Part shown: one piece after another, positions 34,775 through 45,714 of the stretch | How the letters are laid out: each line of letters starts with the position of its first letter | How positions within the stretch are numbered: position 1 is the stretch's first letter | Assembly: GCF_020497125.1 (NCBI RefSeq) | Contig: NC_059075.1 | Location: 65,181,321-65,245,320 of the forward strand | Direction of reading: 5' to 3' | From: Mauremys mutica | Lineage: Eukaryota; Chordata; Testudines; Geoemydidae | DNA: 64,000 nt | Position numbers and translations under genes: made by a program | The notes under the pieces: generated by a model | The model's database searches: none | Seen by the model: the letters and a program-made list of their open reading frames with translations, nothing else | What the model was told of the DNA's origin: nothing

Positions 34775-35324
34775 TGTTGACAACCGAGTCATGAGCAGTC
34801 TGGCCTAGTGGTTGGAGCAAGAGTCCAGCCTACCAGTTAGTCCTGAATCCAGATAGGGAAGGTCCAAGAGTGAAGCCAAGAGTTGTAGCTGGGTGTCAGA
34901 GACCAAAGCCTAAGCCAAAGGGTTAACCGGAGTCACAGTCAGAAGGCATAGAAGAGAGTCAGAGCCAGGAGTCAAAAACCGAAGCCTAAGCCAAAGGGTT
35001 AATGGCATTGCAGTCAGAAGGCGAAGCTGAGGGTCTGAGTCGGGAGTCCAGAGTCAGGAAGAAGATGGGAGCTTGAGCAGGAGCATGTAGAGGTTGGGGC
35101 TGGAGCAAGGCTAGAGAACACAGATGGAGGGACAGGTCCAAGTGCAGCTGTGTGCTAGGAATAAGTTGAACAGCCACTGAACTGCTGCTGCTACTGAACT
35201 TAACTACCAGCCTCCTGATTCCTTCAACCAATCAGATGGCACAGTCAGACAGCTTCTATCAGGGCCAGCTGTGCTCTACTAGGTTGCCAAGAGATTGGCT
35301 TTGCTGCAGGCTAGGCCCCTGACA
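34775..35324 (-). mobile_element. 3' LTR of Ty3/gypsy element
   Basis: On the minus strand the LTR starts TGTCAGGGGCC (35324) and ends near TTGTCAACA (34775), about 550 bp. Directly outside its start, 35339-35326 is a purine-rich GAGGTGGGGG tract in the position of a polypurine tract. Its first 42 bp match 37300-37259, the other end of the element. It contains a tandem duplication of 76-bp period: AAGCCTAAGCCAAAGGGTTA occurs at 34906 and 34982. Confidence 0.75.
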
Positions 35325-35519
35325 TTACCCCCACCTCAAGGGAGCCTCATAGGAGCCATGGGACCAGCTTTTAGAGTGTATTTCTGATGGAAGGCAGGTA
35401 CGTGTTCTGGAGCATGGATGTTTTCTACCAGCTCCCATGATTGCTCTTCTGGTCCATAACCTTCCCAGTCCACCTGATAATAGCATTTGGCTTGTACTCG
35501 GTTAAAGTCCAGTATTTCC

Positions 35520-37258
35520 CTAACCTTGTACTCCTTTTAGCCCTGGACATTTACAGGGAGGTATTGAGGAATCACAGTGGTCAGGAAAGGGATTCTCTAC
35601 ATAATGGTTCAGACAGGACACATAGAAAACTGGGTGGACCTTCAAGAATTCTGGGAACTGGAGAATAAATGCTACAGGGCTAATTTGTTCCATGATCTTA
35701 AATGGGCCTAGGTACTGGTGGTCAAATTTGGGTGAAGAATGTGCACATCTCCTACTGACATGGTTGGTGTGGCTTGGCATCTGTTGGCTGACATGATGTT
35801 TGTAAGCCTCCTTGGCAGCTTCCAGGTGTTTGATAAGCTCTTGAAGGTGGGCAACTAGATCTGCTGCAGCAGGGACTTTGGAATCTGCAGGTGCAGCTGA
35901 CTGGAGGCAAGGATGGAAATCATAGTTTGCATAGTATATTTTAAGTTGGGTGGATGCATGGGTGGAGTTGCATGCAAACTATGTGTATGGCAGAAGGACA
36001 ACCCAGTCATCTTGACGATAATTGAGAAAGCAATGGAGGTATTGTTCGAGGATCTGTTCATTTGTTCTGTCTGCCCATTGGTCCATGGGTGATAGGATGA
36101 GGAGGTAAGCAGTTCCATTCTTAAGAGTTTGCAGAGTTTGTGCCAAAACCAGGACGTGAATTGTAAATGTCAATCTGAGACTATTCTGGTCAGGAGACCA
36201 TAGAGCTGAAAAATCTGTACTAGGAAAATATAGATCGTTTCCTGGGAGGCTGTGATGGAGCAAATGGAAATAAAGTATGCCATCTTAATGAGGAGATGCT
36301 GAGGATAACCATGCAACTCTGGGAATGAGGTAGCTCCATGATGAAATCCAAGGATACTAATGACCAGGGTCAAGATGGGATAGGCAAAGACTATGGAAGA
36401 ATGAGTGGTTTCACATGCGGGCACTGGCTTCAACAGCAGAGACCATATGAACTAATATACCTCTTAATGTCAGTAATCAACCTTGGCCAATAGAAATTCC
36501 GTAACACTAGGTCTTGAGTCTTGAAGTGGCCGAAGTGGCCAGCAACTGGCATATCATGATACAACTTTAATATCTTGAGACTGAGCTGGCCCTCTAGCAT
36601 GTACAAGGCGCCTTCTACAATAAAGCAGACCATCCTTCAAATGAAATATTGAGCTAGGCAGATTATTAGGATAATCTAGGGTCTGACAGATTTTAGTAGA
36701 TTGGAGGTCTGGGGAAGCAGGCACCAGAGGAGGGACATCAGGTCCCTGTTTTTTGACCCTCGAATAAAATTTGAAGGGCATAAAATAGTAGCCAAGGGAG
36801 CTGTATCTGACTCAGCGTATTCATCCTTGTAGGACAAGGTGTCTGCCTTCCCATTTCCTGATCCAGTATGGTAGATTATGATGAAATTGAATCTGGAAAA
36901 GAACAGTGACCAGCAGATCTGTCTCTGGTTATAGTTCTGAGCTGTTTGGAGATATTCCAGATTTTTGTGGTTGGTAAGGACCTGAACCAGGAACTGATCT
37001 CCCTCTAGAAGGTGCCTCCATTCTTCGAATACTGTCTTTATTGCAAGTAGCTCCTTGGCCCAAACATCATAATTCTTCTCAGTAGGGTTAGTTTTCATGA
37101 ATAAAAGGCATAGGGGTGAAGTTGGTTATGAGGGACAATATATTGTGACAGAACAGTTCCAATGAATTCATTAATAAGTGGCAAAAGGTAGTAGTTTTGG
37201 ACTGTCACTTTGTTCAGAGCTCAATAGTCAACACAGGGTAGTAAGAAGCCATCATTAG
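35520..37258 (-). pseudogene. Ty3/gypsy pol remnant (RT fragment, RNase H, integrase)
   Basis: A decayed polyprotein gene of a Ty3/gypsy LTR retrotransposon. In minus-strand order: an RT start containing DGFLLPCVDY (about 37255-37215); then RNase H with NYDVWAKELLAI, NHKNLEYL and GSGNGKADTLS (37098-36840); the integrase zinc-binding region with HDMPVAGHFGHFKTQDLV (about 36570-36510); the integrase core with TNGQTEQMN and QDDWVVLLPYT (36263-35979); and the C-terminal part with YLGPFKI and VHPVFYVS (35720-35620). Stops and frameshifts split it into at least six ORFs. The RT palm with its catalytic aspartates is missing: soon after the RT start the sequence passes into RNase H. gag, protease and the first part of pol are also absent. 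Non-functional. Confidence 0.93.
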
Positions 37259-37300
37259 GTTGCCAGAAGACAGGCTCTGCTACAGGTTAGGTTCCTGACA
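37259..37300 (-). mobile_element. 5' LTR stub of the Ty3/gypsy element
   Basis: 42 bp matching the start of the LTR at 35324-35283 (same length, about 76% identical by eye), ending TGTCAGG on the minus strand. It abuts the RT coding fragment directly, so the rest of the 5' LTR, leader, gag and protease were lost in one deletion. Confidence 0.7.
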
Positions 37301-37540
37301 CCTTCTAACAAAAAAAATCCTTCTCCCTGATTCCTTGAATCTCTCTGCACTCATTCATTCTCTCTGACTGCTGGATTCCTTTCCACTTCATGTTTTACCA
37401 CACCATACAGATGCTAGGTGTATGAGATGTACTATAATCTACATTTAGCTTGTATGTGCATACATAGACTGTAAGCAGCTGTGAAACTTTCTGTAACAAG
37501 TTTATACAAATGACACTTAAACAAATTCCACTGCACTAGC

Positions 37541-37574
37541 AGAGAGAGAGAGAGAGGGAGAGAGAGAGAGAGAG
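37541..37574. repeat. (AG)n microsatellite
   Basis: About 17 AG units with one GGG interruption. Confidence 0.95.
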
Positions 37575-39422
37575 CACATACATGAGGGGATTGTTCCACA
37601 GGCACTAATAATTATCCTTCACAACATGCTTACTGCTTTAGTCAGAAGTATGACATATACACCTTCCCAGGCCAATGACTTGGCATCAACCATTACATCC
37701 TCTACACTTGCTCTATGGCTAGGCACTTAGGTTTGGGTTGGTATTTGACAGGCACCACAATTGCATTGGAGGCCATTGCTGCCAGCAGCACATTTTTACT
37801 TCTCTTTGGCCATACAAATATCTTTGCACTGTTCATTAAGTGAAAGAGAAGTACATAAGAACTGCCATACCAGGTAGGACCAATGGTCTATTTAGGCCAG
37901 TATCCTATCTCCTTACAGTGGCTCATGAATTAGAGGAAGTTTTGAAACACCCAAATAAACTTAAACCATACAAAACTATCCCTTGGCTAGAATTCCTTTT
38001 CGACCATGACTGGTGAGCATTTTATGGCCTGAAGCATGAAGACTGATACTCCTGGTCATTTACAAAAAAAAAATCCTAGCTATTGTAACTGCAAGTGCTC
38101 TTTTTGTTCATATAAATGTCAAGTAGGAATGGAGTGTGGGGCCCCTAGTGCTCAATATTGTCACTGGCTTTCATGCTGGTTTTCTCATGGCGACAACCTC
38201 CTGTAATGTTACAATTTTAGAAAAGTTCGGATTCTGATCTGAACTTTATAGCTCAAGCTCAGCTCTGCTAGTCACACAGATGCATCCTGCAAAGGATGGA
38301 AATCATGGTTTTAATCTCAGAATGGGCACTGGACTAACTACCAATTGGACTTCAGGCAATGGAAATATTCAATATGCTGCGGCATGCAATAAGGGAACCA
38401 TCATCTGTTTCTCCTTTTATTAAATGTGGGAAATATTATGTGCTACCAGCAACAAGACAGGAATGGACCCAATGGCTTTCACTGTAATATAAAAGCATCA
38501 ATGTTTTCCCTCCATGTATTCATTAAAATATATTTTCCTTCTACTCATGGCCCTGATGGATCATCCCAGCTTATGAAAACTAAGCTTCTGCCTATCTGAT
38601 TATTAAATCATTTCCAAAGCAGATGGGAAACTACAGCAGTTTAAACACCTAGGCTGAGACTGCATGACTAAAAATAGCACCGGTAGGCTACTTTTAATTA
38701 GCAAGATGATCACACATGTCAGAGAAGAGAAATGTAGATTATATGGATTTATTTGCGTGTGTGTCTCTTTAAAATTAAGTTATAACCCTTAATACCAGGT
38801 GCTATTTATAATATGATATATGATGTCTGATTTTTATGATGTCTGATTTTTATCTATACTTGTAAGGAGAGAACGGATAACTCAGCTTTGGTTATGCCAC
38901 TCCTTGCCATACACTGAAGAAAACAGTAAAAAGTTAAACCTGCCACTTGCCCGTGCCATCTTTGTTAAAATGAGGTGGATTAGAAGGCACATTGAAGCAA
39001 GAGGCTGTCAGATCTGCAAAGTCCTGTCCACCTTGACTGTGACTGTCCCCTAGATTTACTCCACAAGAATCTTCCCAAGGCCCCTTTGAAAAGTTTAAAA
39101 GATTATAGGTTTTAAATTACACTTTCAAAGAATGAGCATCAAATATGTAGCCCAATGGGCCAGGTGAATCTTGATGGATCTATAAGTAGGCTCTGAATGA
39201 GCTCTCCCCTGATATTTACTGTTGAGCTGGGGGAAAAGACTTCAGGAACAGACTGTTTGTATAGAGATGCCTACTCTGCCATGGTGGAGCTGCTTTGCCA
39301 AAATGACCACTTTTGGCTGGTGTTGGGTTATAAATCACTTTACTATTGAGTGCAGTGGTAATGAAATGTTATCCTTATTGTATGAAAAAAGGCTAGCAGA
39401 ACTGTACTTAGCCTGCCCAGAA
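37575..39422. other. intronic, unassigned
   Basis: No exon recognised. 37855-37960 has a diverged 'ccataccaggtaggaccaatggtc' type block common in reptile DNA. 38818-38855 carries a short duplicated TGATGTCTGATTTTTAT motif in tandem. Confidence 0.4.
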
Positions 39423-39648
39423 ATGGGCCAGCTCCAGGCACCAGCGAAGGAAGCAGGTGCCTGGGGCAGCCAATAGAAAGAGGCGGCACGTCGGGGTCTT
39501 TGGCAGCACTTCAGCAGCAGCTCAAGTGCTCTGCTTTAGTCTTTGGCGGCAATTTGGCGGTGGGTCCTTCACTCCGTCTCTTCCGGTTTTTCTTTCTTTT
39601 TTTTTTTCTTCGCCGCTTGGAGCGGCAAAAAAGCTGGAGCCAGCCCTG
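39423..39648. mobile_element. small non-autonomous hAT element
   Basis: The left end GGGCCAGCTCCAG and right end CTGGAGCCAGCCCTG form a terminal inverted repeat of hAT type. The flanks GCCCAGAA (39415-39422) and GCCTTGAA (39649-39656) agree at 6 of 8 positions, an aged 8-bp target duplication. The interior has GGCAGCACTTCAGCAG, GGCGGCAATTTGGCGG and a T-rich run, resembling the GC-rich hAT at 28954-29479 in style but not in ends. Confidence 0.7.
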
Positions 39649-39739
39649 GCCTTGAATGAGGAGTTCCCCCTAAACTGAATCTCACTCACTAAGTAGGGGT
39701 TAGGGATGCCAAATTTCAGTGAAGGAGAGAGAGTGTGTG

Positions 39740-40670
39740 GAAACAGGTGCTCTGACATAGGGGTGTGGGCTCTGCCTAAGAGCCATGGACAACATTTGAC
39801 TCTCCCCTTTGCACTGCTTAAAGACAGAGTTAATTAGACTCCATTGAGAGTCCTTGTTTTGTTCAGTTATCACTAGAGCTGAAGTCACTAATAACCAGGT
39901 GCTGAGCCTTACAGCTGGTGTGGGACAGTGTTGCAGTGAAAGTCACTGCACAATCTGCACTAGCAGTGAGGTTCCCCACTACCCTCTGAAATCACTCAGA
40001 CTGGGTTTAGCGGTGGAACCTCAGACCATCATGTTGCAGCAGAGACACAGAGGTAGAAGAGTGCAGTGGCAGTGGGAGGTGGTGGCAGTGGTGGCAGTGT
40101 GACCAACGGTGGCAGCAGAGTGAATGGCAACAACTGGGAGCCAGTTGCAGCAGCAGTAGCTGAGGCATTGCTTGATGTGTCCCCCCTTGCCCTAGATGGG
40201 TGGTGAATTCATATGAATGTACTTCTGAACTGTGGGTCTTCACTGACCAAGAACAGCCACTGTGAATGGGGTGCAGTGGAGGGAGAGAGGAGTGATATGT
40301 TAAAGGAACATTTGTTGTTGGACTTTCATGCTGCAAGGTGAGAAACTGAGGCAAAGGACACTGCCCAGCATGCTCTGAGGTGTTTGCTTGCTCATGGTCA
40401 TTTGCTTTCAAAATGTGGTAGTGGTGTTTTCCCAAATTAATGCCGGGTTCCTTTCCCCCATTTATTAAAAGTTTTCCTTGCTCTACACAAACTCAGTGCT
40501 TGTGACAGGGGAGATATTGCCTCTTAGAAGCACCCCAAAGGTGGCGTTTAATTTTCCCAGATTACCAGGTGAGGCTTGAGCCAGTTCTGATGTGTATTGC
40601 TAACAGGAATCCCTAGATATTGAACCTGGCCCTTGTTGCTGCCGACTCCACCTGGCAGAAGGGTTACAGA
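39740..40670. repeat. long dispersed repeat, class unresolved
   Basis: Blocks such as TATTAAAAGTTTTCCTTGCT, GATATTGCCTCTTAGAAGCA and CCCTTGTTGCTGCCGACTC read like a high-copy turtle repeat, perhaps an LTR, but no ends are defined. GGTGGCAGTGGTGGCAG at about 40078 is a trinucleotide-like tract that explains the 142-residue minus ORF 40007-40435. Recognised from memory only. Confidence 0.35.
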
Positions 40671-41980
40671 TGCTTACATCCGACCTGTATATCTGTCCAT
40701 ATATTTGCTCCACAATATAGACATGGACCATCAATGTTGCACTGATGGCTGTGACATTTGGTATTAAGACTGTATAGCTATTACTCCTGGCTGTGGTGCA
40801 GCTGGGGTGGAGCCAGAGCTTGAGGGAGAGTGCATGGGGGTGACTAGACAGCAGTGTTGATGATGCAGGGGCTGCCACAATGTACAGTGGCATTGTCATT
40901 GCCCATGTCTTACTTCTTGGCTGCTTAGAGGAGGCCTGAGGCTCAGAAGCAGAAAGGAAAATAACAATGAAAATATGATCTGCACATATTTCATAAGAGA
41001 AGTTGAGGCGTCTGAGGATATCTGGCATGTTCTGAGTTATCAGGTCAAGTGAGCTGGGACATGAAATTTAATGCCCTGATTCTGCAGGTAGAACTCCCTT
41101 TGGTGCCAGTGTAGAACTCCACTGGGGAGCAATTGTAGAATATACCCTTTGCTACATAAGGGTCATGGAGCAATGAGTACCCTCCCCGTGTAGTTGTGCA
41201 AAGGTATCAATTGTTGCTTCAGGAATATTTGTAAGTAAAACATGAAACATTTGTTTTTGTGACAATTCTGAAAGCTGCTGAAGGGCAAAATGTTGCCATT
41301 TCTGTCGGGTTTAATGTGAAAATGGTGGTGTCTGGCTTTTGGGCAAACTTGGCACATTTTACAATAAGAAAAGATTTTAGGCAATTTCATCTGTGAACCT
41401 CTTTCTGAGTCAAAACTACCCTATGAGAAGTCCTCGCCTTATGGATTTGTAGAAATTAAGGTTCAGGGTGAAAAGAATCATCTTAAAAAGGTTTTGATGT
41501 TCCTTACTCCTCACTTGTCTTCCCTGAAGGCTCCAAGTGTCTGGCTAGCTAGTGGGGTGCCATGGTGTCTTTTCTGATAGTAGTTTACCTGGTTTGGAGT
41601 TAAACTACATCATCCAGGGAAGGGCTCCCAGACACAACACTATTTTTAATAGCTTAGGGACTGAGCCCACAAAGCATTTCACCCAACTGAGAAGGCATTT
41701 TGGAAGCAACAAAAGCTTGTATTTCATTTTACCTGACAAAAACTGCAAAATATTTTGTGGTTTGAAGAAACCATATAACAAAATAAGCTTCGGCCTTTTT
41801 CTCCAGTGCTGTGAATCTCTCTTTTCACACTTCTATATTTATCAAACAAGCATAAGGAGCCACAGGTCATGAACCTAGGCCCATTGGCTGCTGCCACATC
41901 CACAACTCCACCAAACAGCTCTGGCAGGGACTAGCAAATTGGGAGCCCTAGGGCCTTACATTCCACTGAAAGTACCACCC
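40671..41980. other. intronic, unassigned
   Basis: The ORF 40600-41028 (minus) and others show no family. No splice-flanked RGS6 tail exon was found. Confidence 0.4.
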
Positions 41981-41984
41981 ACAA

Positions 41985-42358
41985 GGCCCTGGTTGGAGGA
42001 TCTCTGGAGCCGCTGATTGGACCAGGTACACTATTTAAGCCAGAAGGGGATACAAGAAGTTCTCTGTGAAACAAAGTGGATCCTGGCGTGCTGTTGCTAC
42101 TCCCAGCCTTGATGCTGGTTCCTGACTTCAGCCCTGCCTTTTTCCTGGTTCCTGCTCCTGTTTTCTGACCCTTGGCTTGACTCTAATTCAGCTCTGGCCT
42201 ATGACTCTAGTCCTGACCTTTGGCTCTGATTCCTGGCTTTGATTCTGGCTTGACCCTTGGCTCTGGCATCCATCCTCTGGTTCTGATCCTTGCTCCCATT
42301 GCCCAACTCCTGCTCTGACCACCGTGTCAGAACACCTACTTCCCAGGCCCTGACAACA
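41985..42358 (+). mobile_element. gypsy-like solo LTR
   Basis: A CT-rich stretch of repeated 'ggctctgattcctg'-type units, preceded by the TATA-like CTATTTAAGCC (about 42030) and ending GCCCTGACAACA (about 42347-42358). The style matches the complement of the gypsy LTR at 34775-35324 (GAGTCAGAGCCAGGAGTC there) and its end TGTCAACA. The left end could not be fixed and may lie nearer 41885. No coding sequence adjoins it. Confidence 0.55.
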
Positions 42359-42359
42359 A

Positions 42360-44299
42360 GGAACTATGACATATAATAAGCCACAACAGAGAAACATGGA
42401 GGGTCCAATTTTCACTTACACTAAGGCTCGTTTTATGGTTTTATGGCAACATAAAGAGACTTAAACGGTGTGGATACAGCCCCCAGTGAACATCCCTTGG
42501 TTCATAGGTCCTCCTCTGCTGATACAGTACCAACAAAAGGGCTCGGTGCTGTCTGTGCTCTCAGCGCGCAGTAAAGAAGGCAGATTGTGAACATGTTAGG
42601 ACATGAGTGGGCTGCACTTGCTTATGCCTAGTCTCAGTTTCCCAGGGCACTTAGGTGGCCTGGGGAAGCAGACCATAAATTAGAACAGCCCCAATTTACA
42701 ACAGAGGCCTGGTCAATGCTTGCCTGGTTCCTGAATACAGTGAGCACAAAGATGGCTTAAAACAATCACCCCCAGCCCTTTCTCTAGTGCACAAATGGTG
42801 TAACTGCAAATCAGACCAAAAGAGTTTTGATCACATGATGGGAGGAATAAGGGGGGGAAATTAGTAGTCTGCAATATTATCAGAGATCAAGTTTTCCTGT
42901 GTTTTCAGCTTATTGATCTCATGAGATTTTAAACAAGAACAATTCTTTTGCTTCAAGTGACAATGACAGGTTAAAAATCATATGGGTCAGATTTTCAGGT
43001 GGTGTAAACTGGCATAGATCCATAAAAATTAAAGTACAGCTAAACCAATTTATACCAGCTATAAAAGGCAATGAAATCATTTACAGTTTTTTTTACCAAT
43101 AATACTGCAATATCTAAACTATAGATCAATCTATGATGATTGCCTTGACTATCTTTTATATCATAATCCTAGCACTCCGAGATGAGTTTTTCATACTAAC
43201 CTTGAAATCAAAAACCTAAGTACCATATTCTGCTCTCAGTTATGCTACTGTAAAACCAGTTACTCCACAGAAGTCACTGAGTTACTCTCAGTATACATGA
43301 GCATAACTGGGAGCAGAATCTGGCTCCAAGTGTAAAAATATCTATACTATATTTCTTTTCGTTTTCTTCTCTCTCGCTTTCTGATAGAGGAAATCTGCCA
43401 GTAGAGCTAACACACATCTCTGGAGTCTGCAGACATATCAGATGTCACAACTGAGTTTCGCTTGTATAGTTATCATGACAGCATCAGAAAGGCCCCCTTT
43501 GATGCCTACACATTGTATTATAGCTCACACTTACCTGTGTAGTTTCCCCTTTTCTATCTGTGTATGCAAATATTTTCTTTATATATCTTTATCTTTATAT
43601 ATATGGTGCATACACATGTATTATATATAAATATACATACATGTATGTACACACACAAATGCGAGCATATGTACTGTATGTACATATAGTACAATTGCTC
43701 CATTACAAAGGTGTTATGAAAATGTAATAAAGATCATGTTCTTTTCACAAAGTCGTGTACTGAACATAGCTTCTTACAGATTCAACCACATTCTGACTAT
43801 CATCTTCATACATCACCTTCTTACACCATCACCAACAAATTTGGGCTACCAAGGAAGTTGTTGCAGTTGATATATAAAAGGTGCAATATGGGTATATATG
43901 TTTTTTTATATATGTTATCATTAACCATGCATAGAAATCAATATAGATACAATACAAATGATGCTATTATAACCATGCTGTCCTACTACAATGTGCAGGG
44001 GAAGCCATAACAAATATTGTAGTGTGAAAATAGCAAAACCACAACCTGCCTTTTAACACTAACCAAAATTGGCCTATTGATGTGGTGATTTTTATCCAGA
44101 ATGCACATTATGGAATTCTGCTCCCCGCTCCCACCACCCTTTTTAAAGAGCTACAGTTTTGATGAGCTACTGAACTAAAAGAAAAGCTGCAAAAAGGCTA
44201 TCTGCAAAAAAATTTAAAAAGAACTTAAAAAGTTAAGCACCAACACCCCACAACTAAAAGTAAAATGCTGAGGAAAGAAAAAAAAAATAAGGAACTTAC
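42360..44299. other. intronic, unassigned plus A/T-rich microsatellite
   Basis: 42986-43060 is a possible further diverged palindromic repeat. 43568-43690 is a TA/CATA-rich microsatellite-like patch. 44200-44290 is A-rich immediately downstream of the cassette exon donor. Confidence 0.45.
43227..43319. repeat. palindromic dispersed repeat
   Basis: ATTCTGCTCTCAGTTATGCT (43227-43246) pairs with AGCATAACTGGGAGCAGAAT (43300-43319), 19 of 20 positions. The centre contains GTTACTCCACAGAAGTCACT. A clear foldback MITE remnant. Confidence 0.8.
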
Positions 44300-44353
44300 C
44301 ACACTGCGAGTGAACTTTTCTAGAGAAGTTCTACGACCTTGCTCATTCTCTGG
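44300..44353 (-). CDS. RGS6: RGS6 cassette exon: C-terminal tail insert
   Basis: This 54-bp exon encodes 18 residues, PENEQGRRTSLEKFTRSV, matching the tail segment present only in some known RGS6 splice forms (PESEQGRRTSLEKFTRSV in mammals as I recall it). The acceptor has a long uninterrupted T/C tract ending TTAAAG, and the donor is a strong GTAAGT. It begins and ends in phase 0, so skipping joins LLLAKKK directly to GKSLAG with no frame change. The segment is basic and contains RRTS, which resembles a basophilic kinase site; that is inference only. It lies 11.6 kb downstream of the RGS-domain exon and 27.4 kb upstream of the last exon. It is too short for an ordinary ORF search, and was found by translating around the splice sites. 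Confidence 0.95.
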
Positions 44354-45531
44354 CTTTAAGGGGAAAAAAAGTGGGGAGAAAAAATACAGAAAAAAAACCT
44401 TCAGCTTAAATGCAGTTTTTCAAAACAGCAGAAAAAGATAAGGAAGCAAAAAAAGAAACAAATTAAAAATTGGATTTTTTTTTAAAGCAGCAACTGCTGT
44501 TTGCTACAGCAAACAGCAAACCCTTAAAGAATGAGAGCCAGCAGCTGCCTTGGAGAATGACACCTTTTCTTCTCTTCTGTTCAAAATGTGCTCCATAGCT
44601 GATTCAAAGCTATAAAACAGGGTCTGTGTAGTGTTATTGATTTCTTGTTGAACTTTCCTTCTGTAGCTGTTTGTGCGGAGACCTCTGATTCTGGTTAACA
44701 TCTGCCAAACAGCTGATTGGAGGCTCCTATGCAGATTTTAGAAAGATGGAAGAATGACATCAACTTTATAATTTTCTGGGCAGTGAATGCAGTGCTGGAG
44801 AAAAACAGCGCTGGAATTACAGCCTGAACTCCTCCATTTATTGAGAGGGTAGAAGCAGATTTTCACCGCACTGCATCACTCAATGTGCCTCACCTTTTCT
44901 CAGGAGAGGCCACCTCTAGGTATGAGACAGCATATGTATACTGTGAATGGCTGTGGAAAGATGAGGTCATGTTTTTGGCCCGGGTTTTGGTTTGCACAGA
45001 GCTTATGGGTATTCATATGCTAGAAGTCATAAAACTTCATTGCAATAAGACTGAAACATATACACCATTGGCTTATTAGCATTTACATGAGGAATATGGC
45101 TCACCTCAGGACTGAATAGTATTTCATTTGGCACAAGAGAAATTCTTTTGGCCACTAATGAGGAAAGAAATTGATGAGTTATTGGCATGTTTGTCAGTAT
45201 GTTGAATGAAAAAAGACCTAATAATTAGAAAAAAATCACCAACCCTTGGCAGAGCACTACAGCCACCACCCTTCTCCATTGATTGGCTGCATTTAGACAT
45301 TAGTAAAAGGAAGTAGAGAACACATCATTTCACTACATTTACACAGATCTGTCCAACAGCTAATAAATCCAGCAGAACAGTTGCCAGTAAAGTACTCAGA
45401 GACTTTGTCCTTCAATCTGAATTTTCTGAAAAGATCCATGAGCATAAGGGATTTGAGAATCAACTCTTAAAAGAGACTTGGGGAGTATACTGAGATACAA
45501 AGCACCCATACCACCACCACCCTTGACCATG
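44354..45531. other. intronic, unassigned
   Basis: Begins with the T/C-rich (minus strand) acceptor tract of the cassette exon, 44354-44400. The ORF 44504-44701 (minus) has no family and no splice link to the RGS6 frame. Confidence 0.5.
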
Positions 45532-45711
45532 GGGGGGGGAGGGATAGCTCAGTGGTTTGAGCATTGGCCTGCTAAACCCAGAGTTGTAAATTCAATCCTT
45601 GAAGGGGGGCCATTTAGGGAACTGGAATAAAAATCTGGCCAGGGATTGGTACTGCTTTGAGCAGGGGGTTGGACTAGATGACCTCCTGAGGTCCCTTCCA
45701 ATTCTATGATC
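45532..45711 (+). mobile_element. Cry-like tRNA-Lys-derived SINE
   Basis: The head GGGATAGCTCAGTGGTTTGA (45541-45560) is a tRNA-like A-box region (TAGCTCAGTGG at 45545-45555), and AATTCAATCC (45589-45598) is a diverged B box. The middle reads GGCCATTTAGGGAACTGG. The tail, GCAGGGGGTTGGACTAGATG then ACCTCCTGAGGTCCCTTCCA and TCTATGAT, is the same as the CR1 3' end at about 25080-25140. This tRNA head plus CR1 tail is the architecture of SINEs from cryptodiran turtles, mobilised by CR1 reverse transcriptase. It is not a functional tRNA gene because the stem complements are lost. Confidence 0.9.
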
Positions 45712-45714
45712 CCA

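Larger units (their letters stand above)
16914..44299 (-). other. RGS6: RGS6 last intron (repeat-rich, 27.4 kb)
   Basis: A 27,386-bp intron from donor GTAAGT (44299) to acceptor TTTCTCTAG (16914) on the minus strand. It holds most of the window's large transposons in both orientations. RGS6 is known for many alternative 3' exons; I recognised none other than the three listed, but short unannotated exons could be missed. Confidence 0.9.

Noticed and set aside
40007..40435. 142-residue His/Ser/Leu-rich minus frame
   Set aside because: Explained by a GGCAGTGGT trinucleotide-like tract within a dispersed repeat.
45541..45600. Possible tRNA-Lys gene
   Set aside because: A- and B-box-like blocks are present, but the acceptor stem does not pair and a CR1-type tail follows, so it is a SINE.
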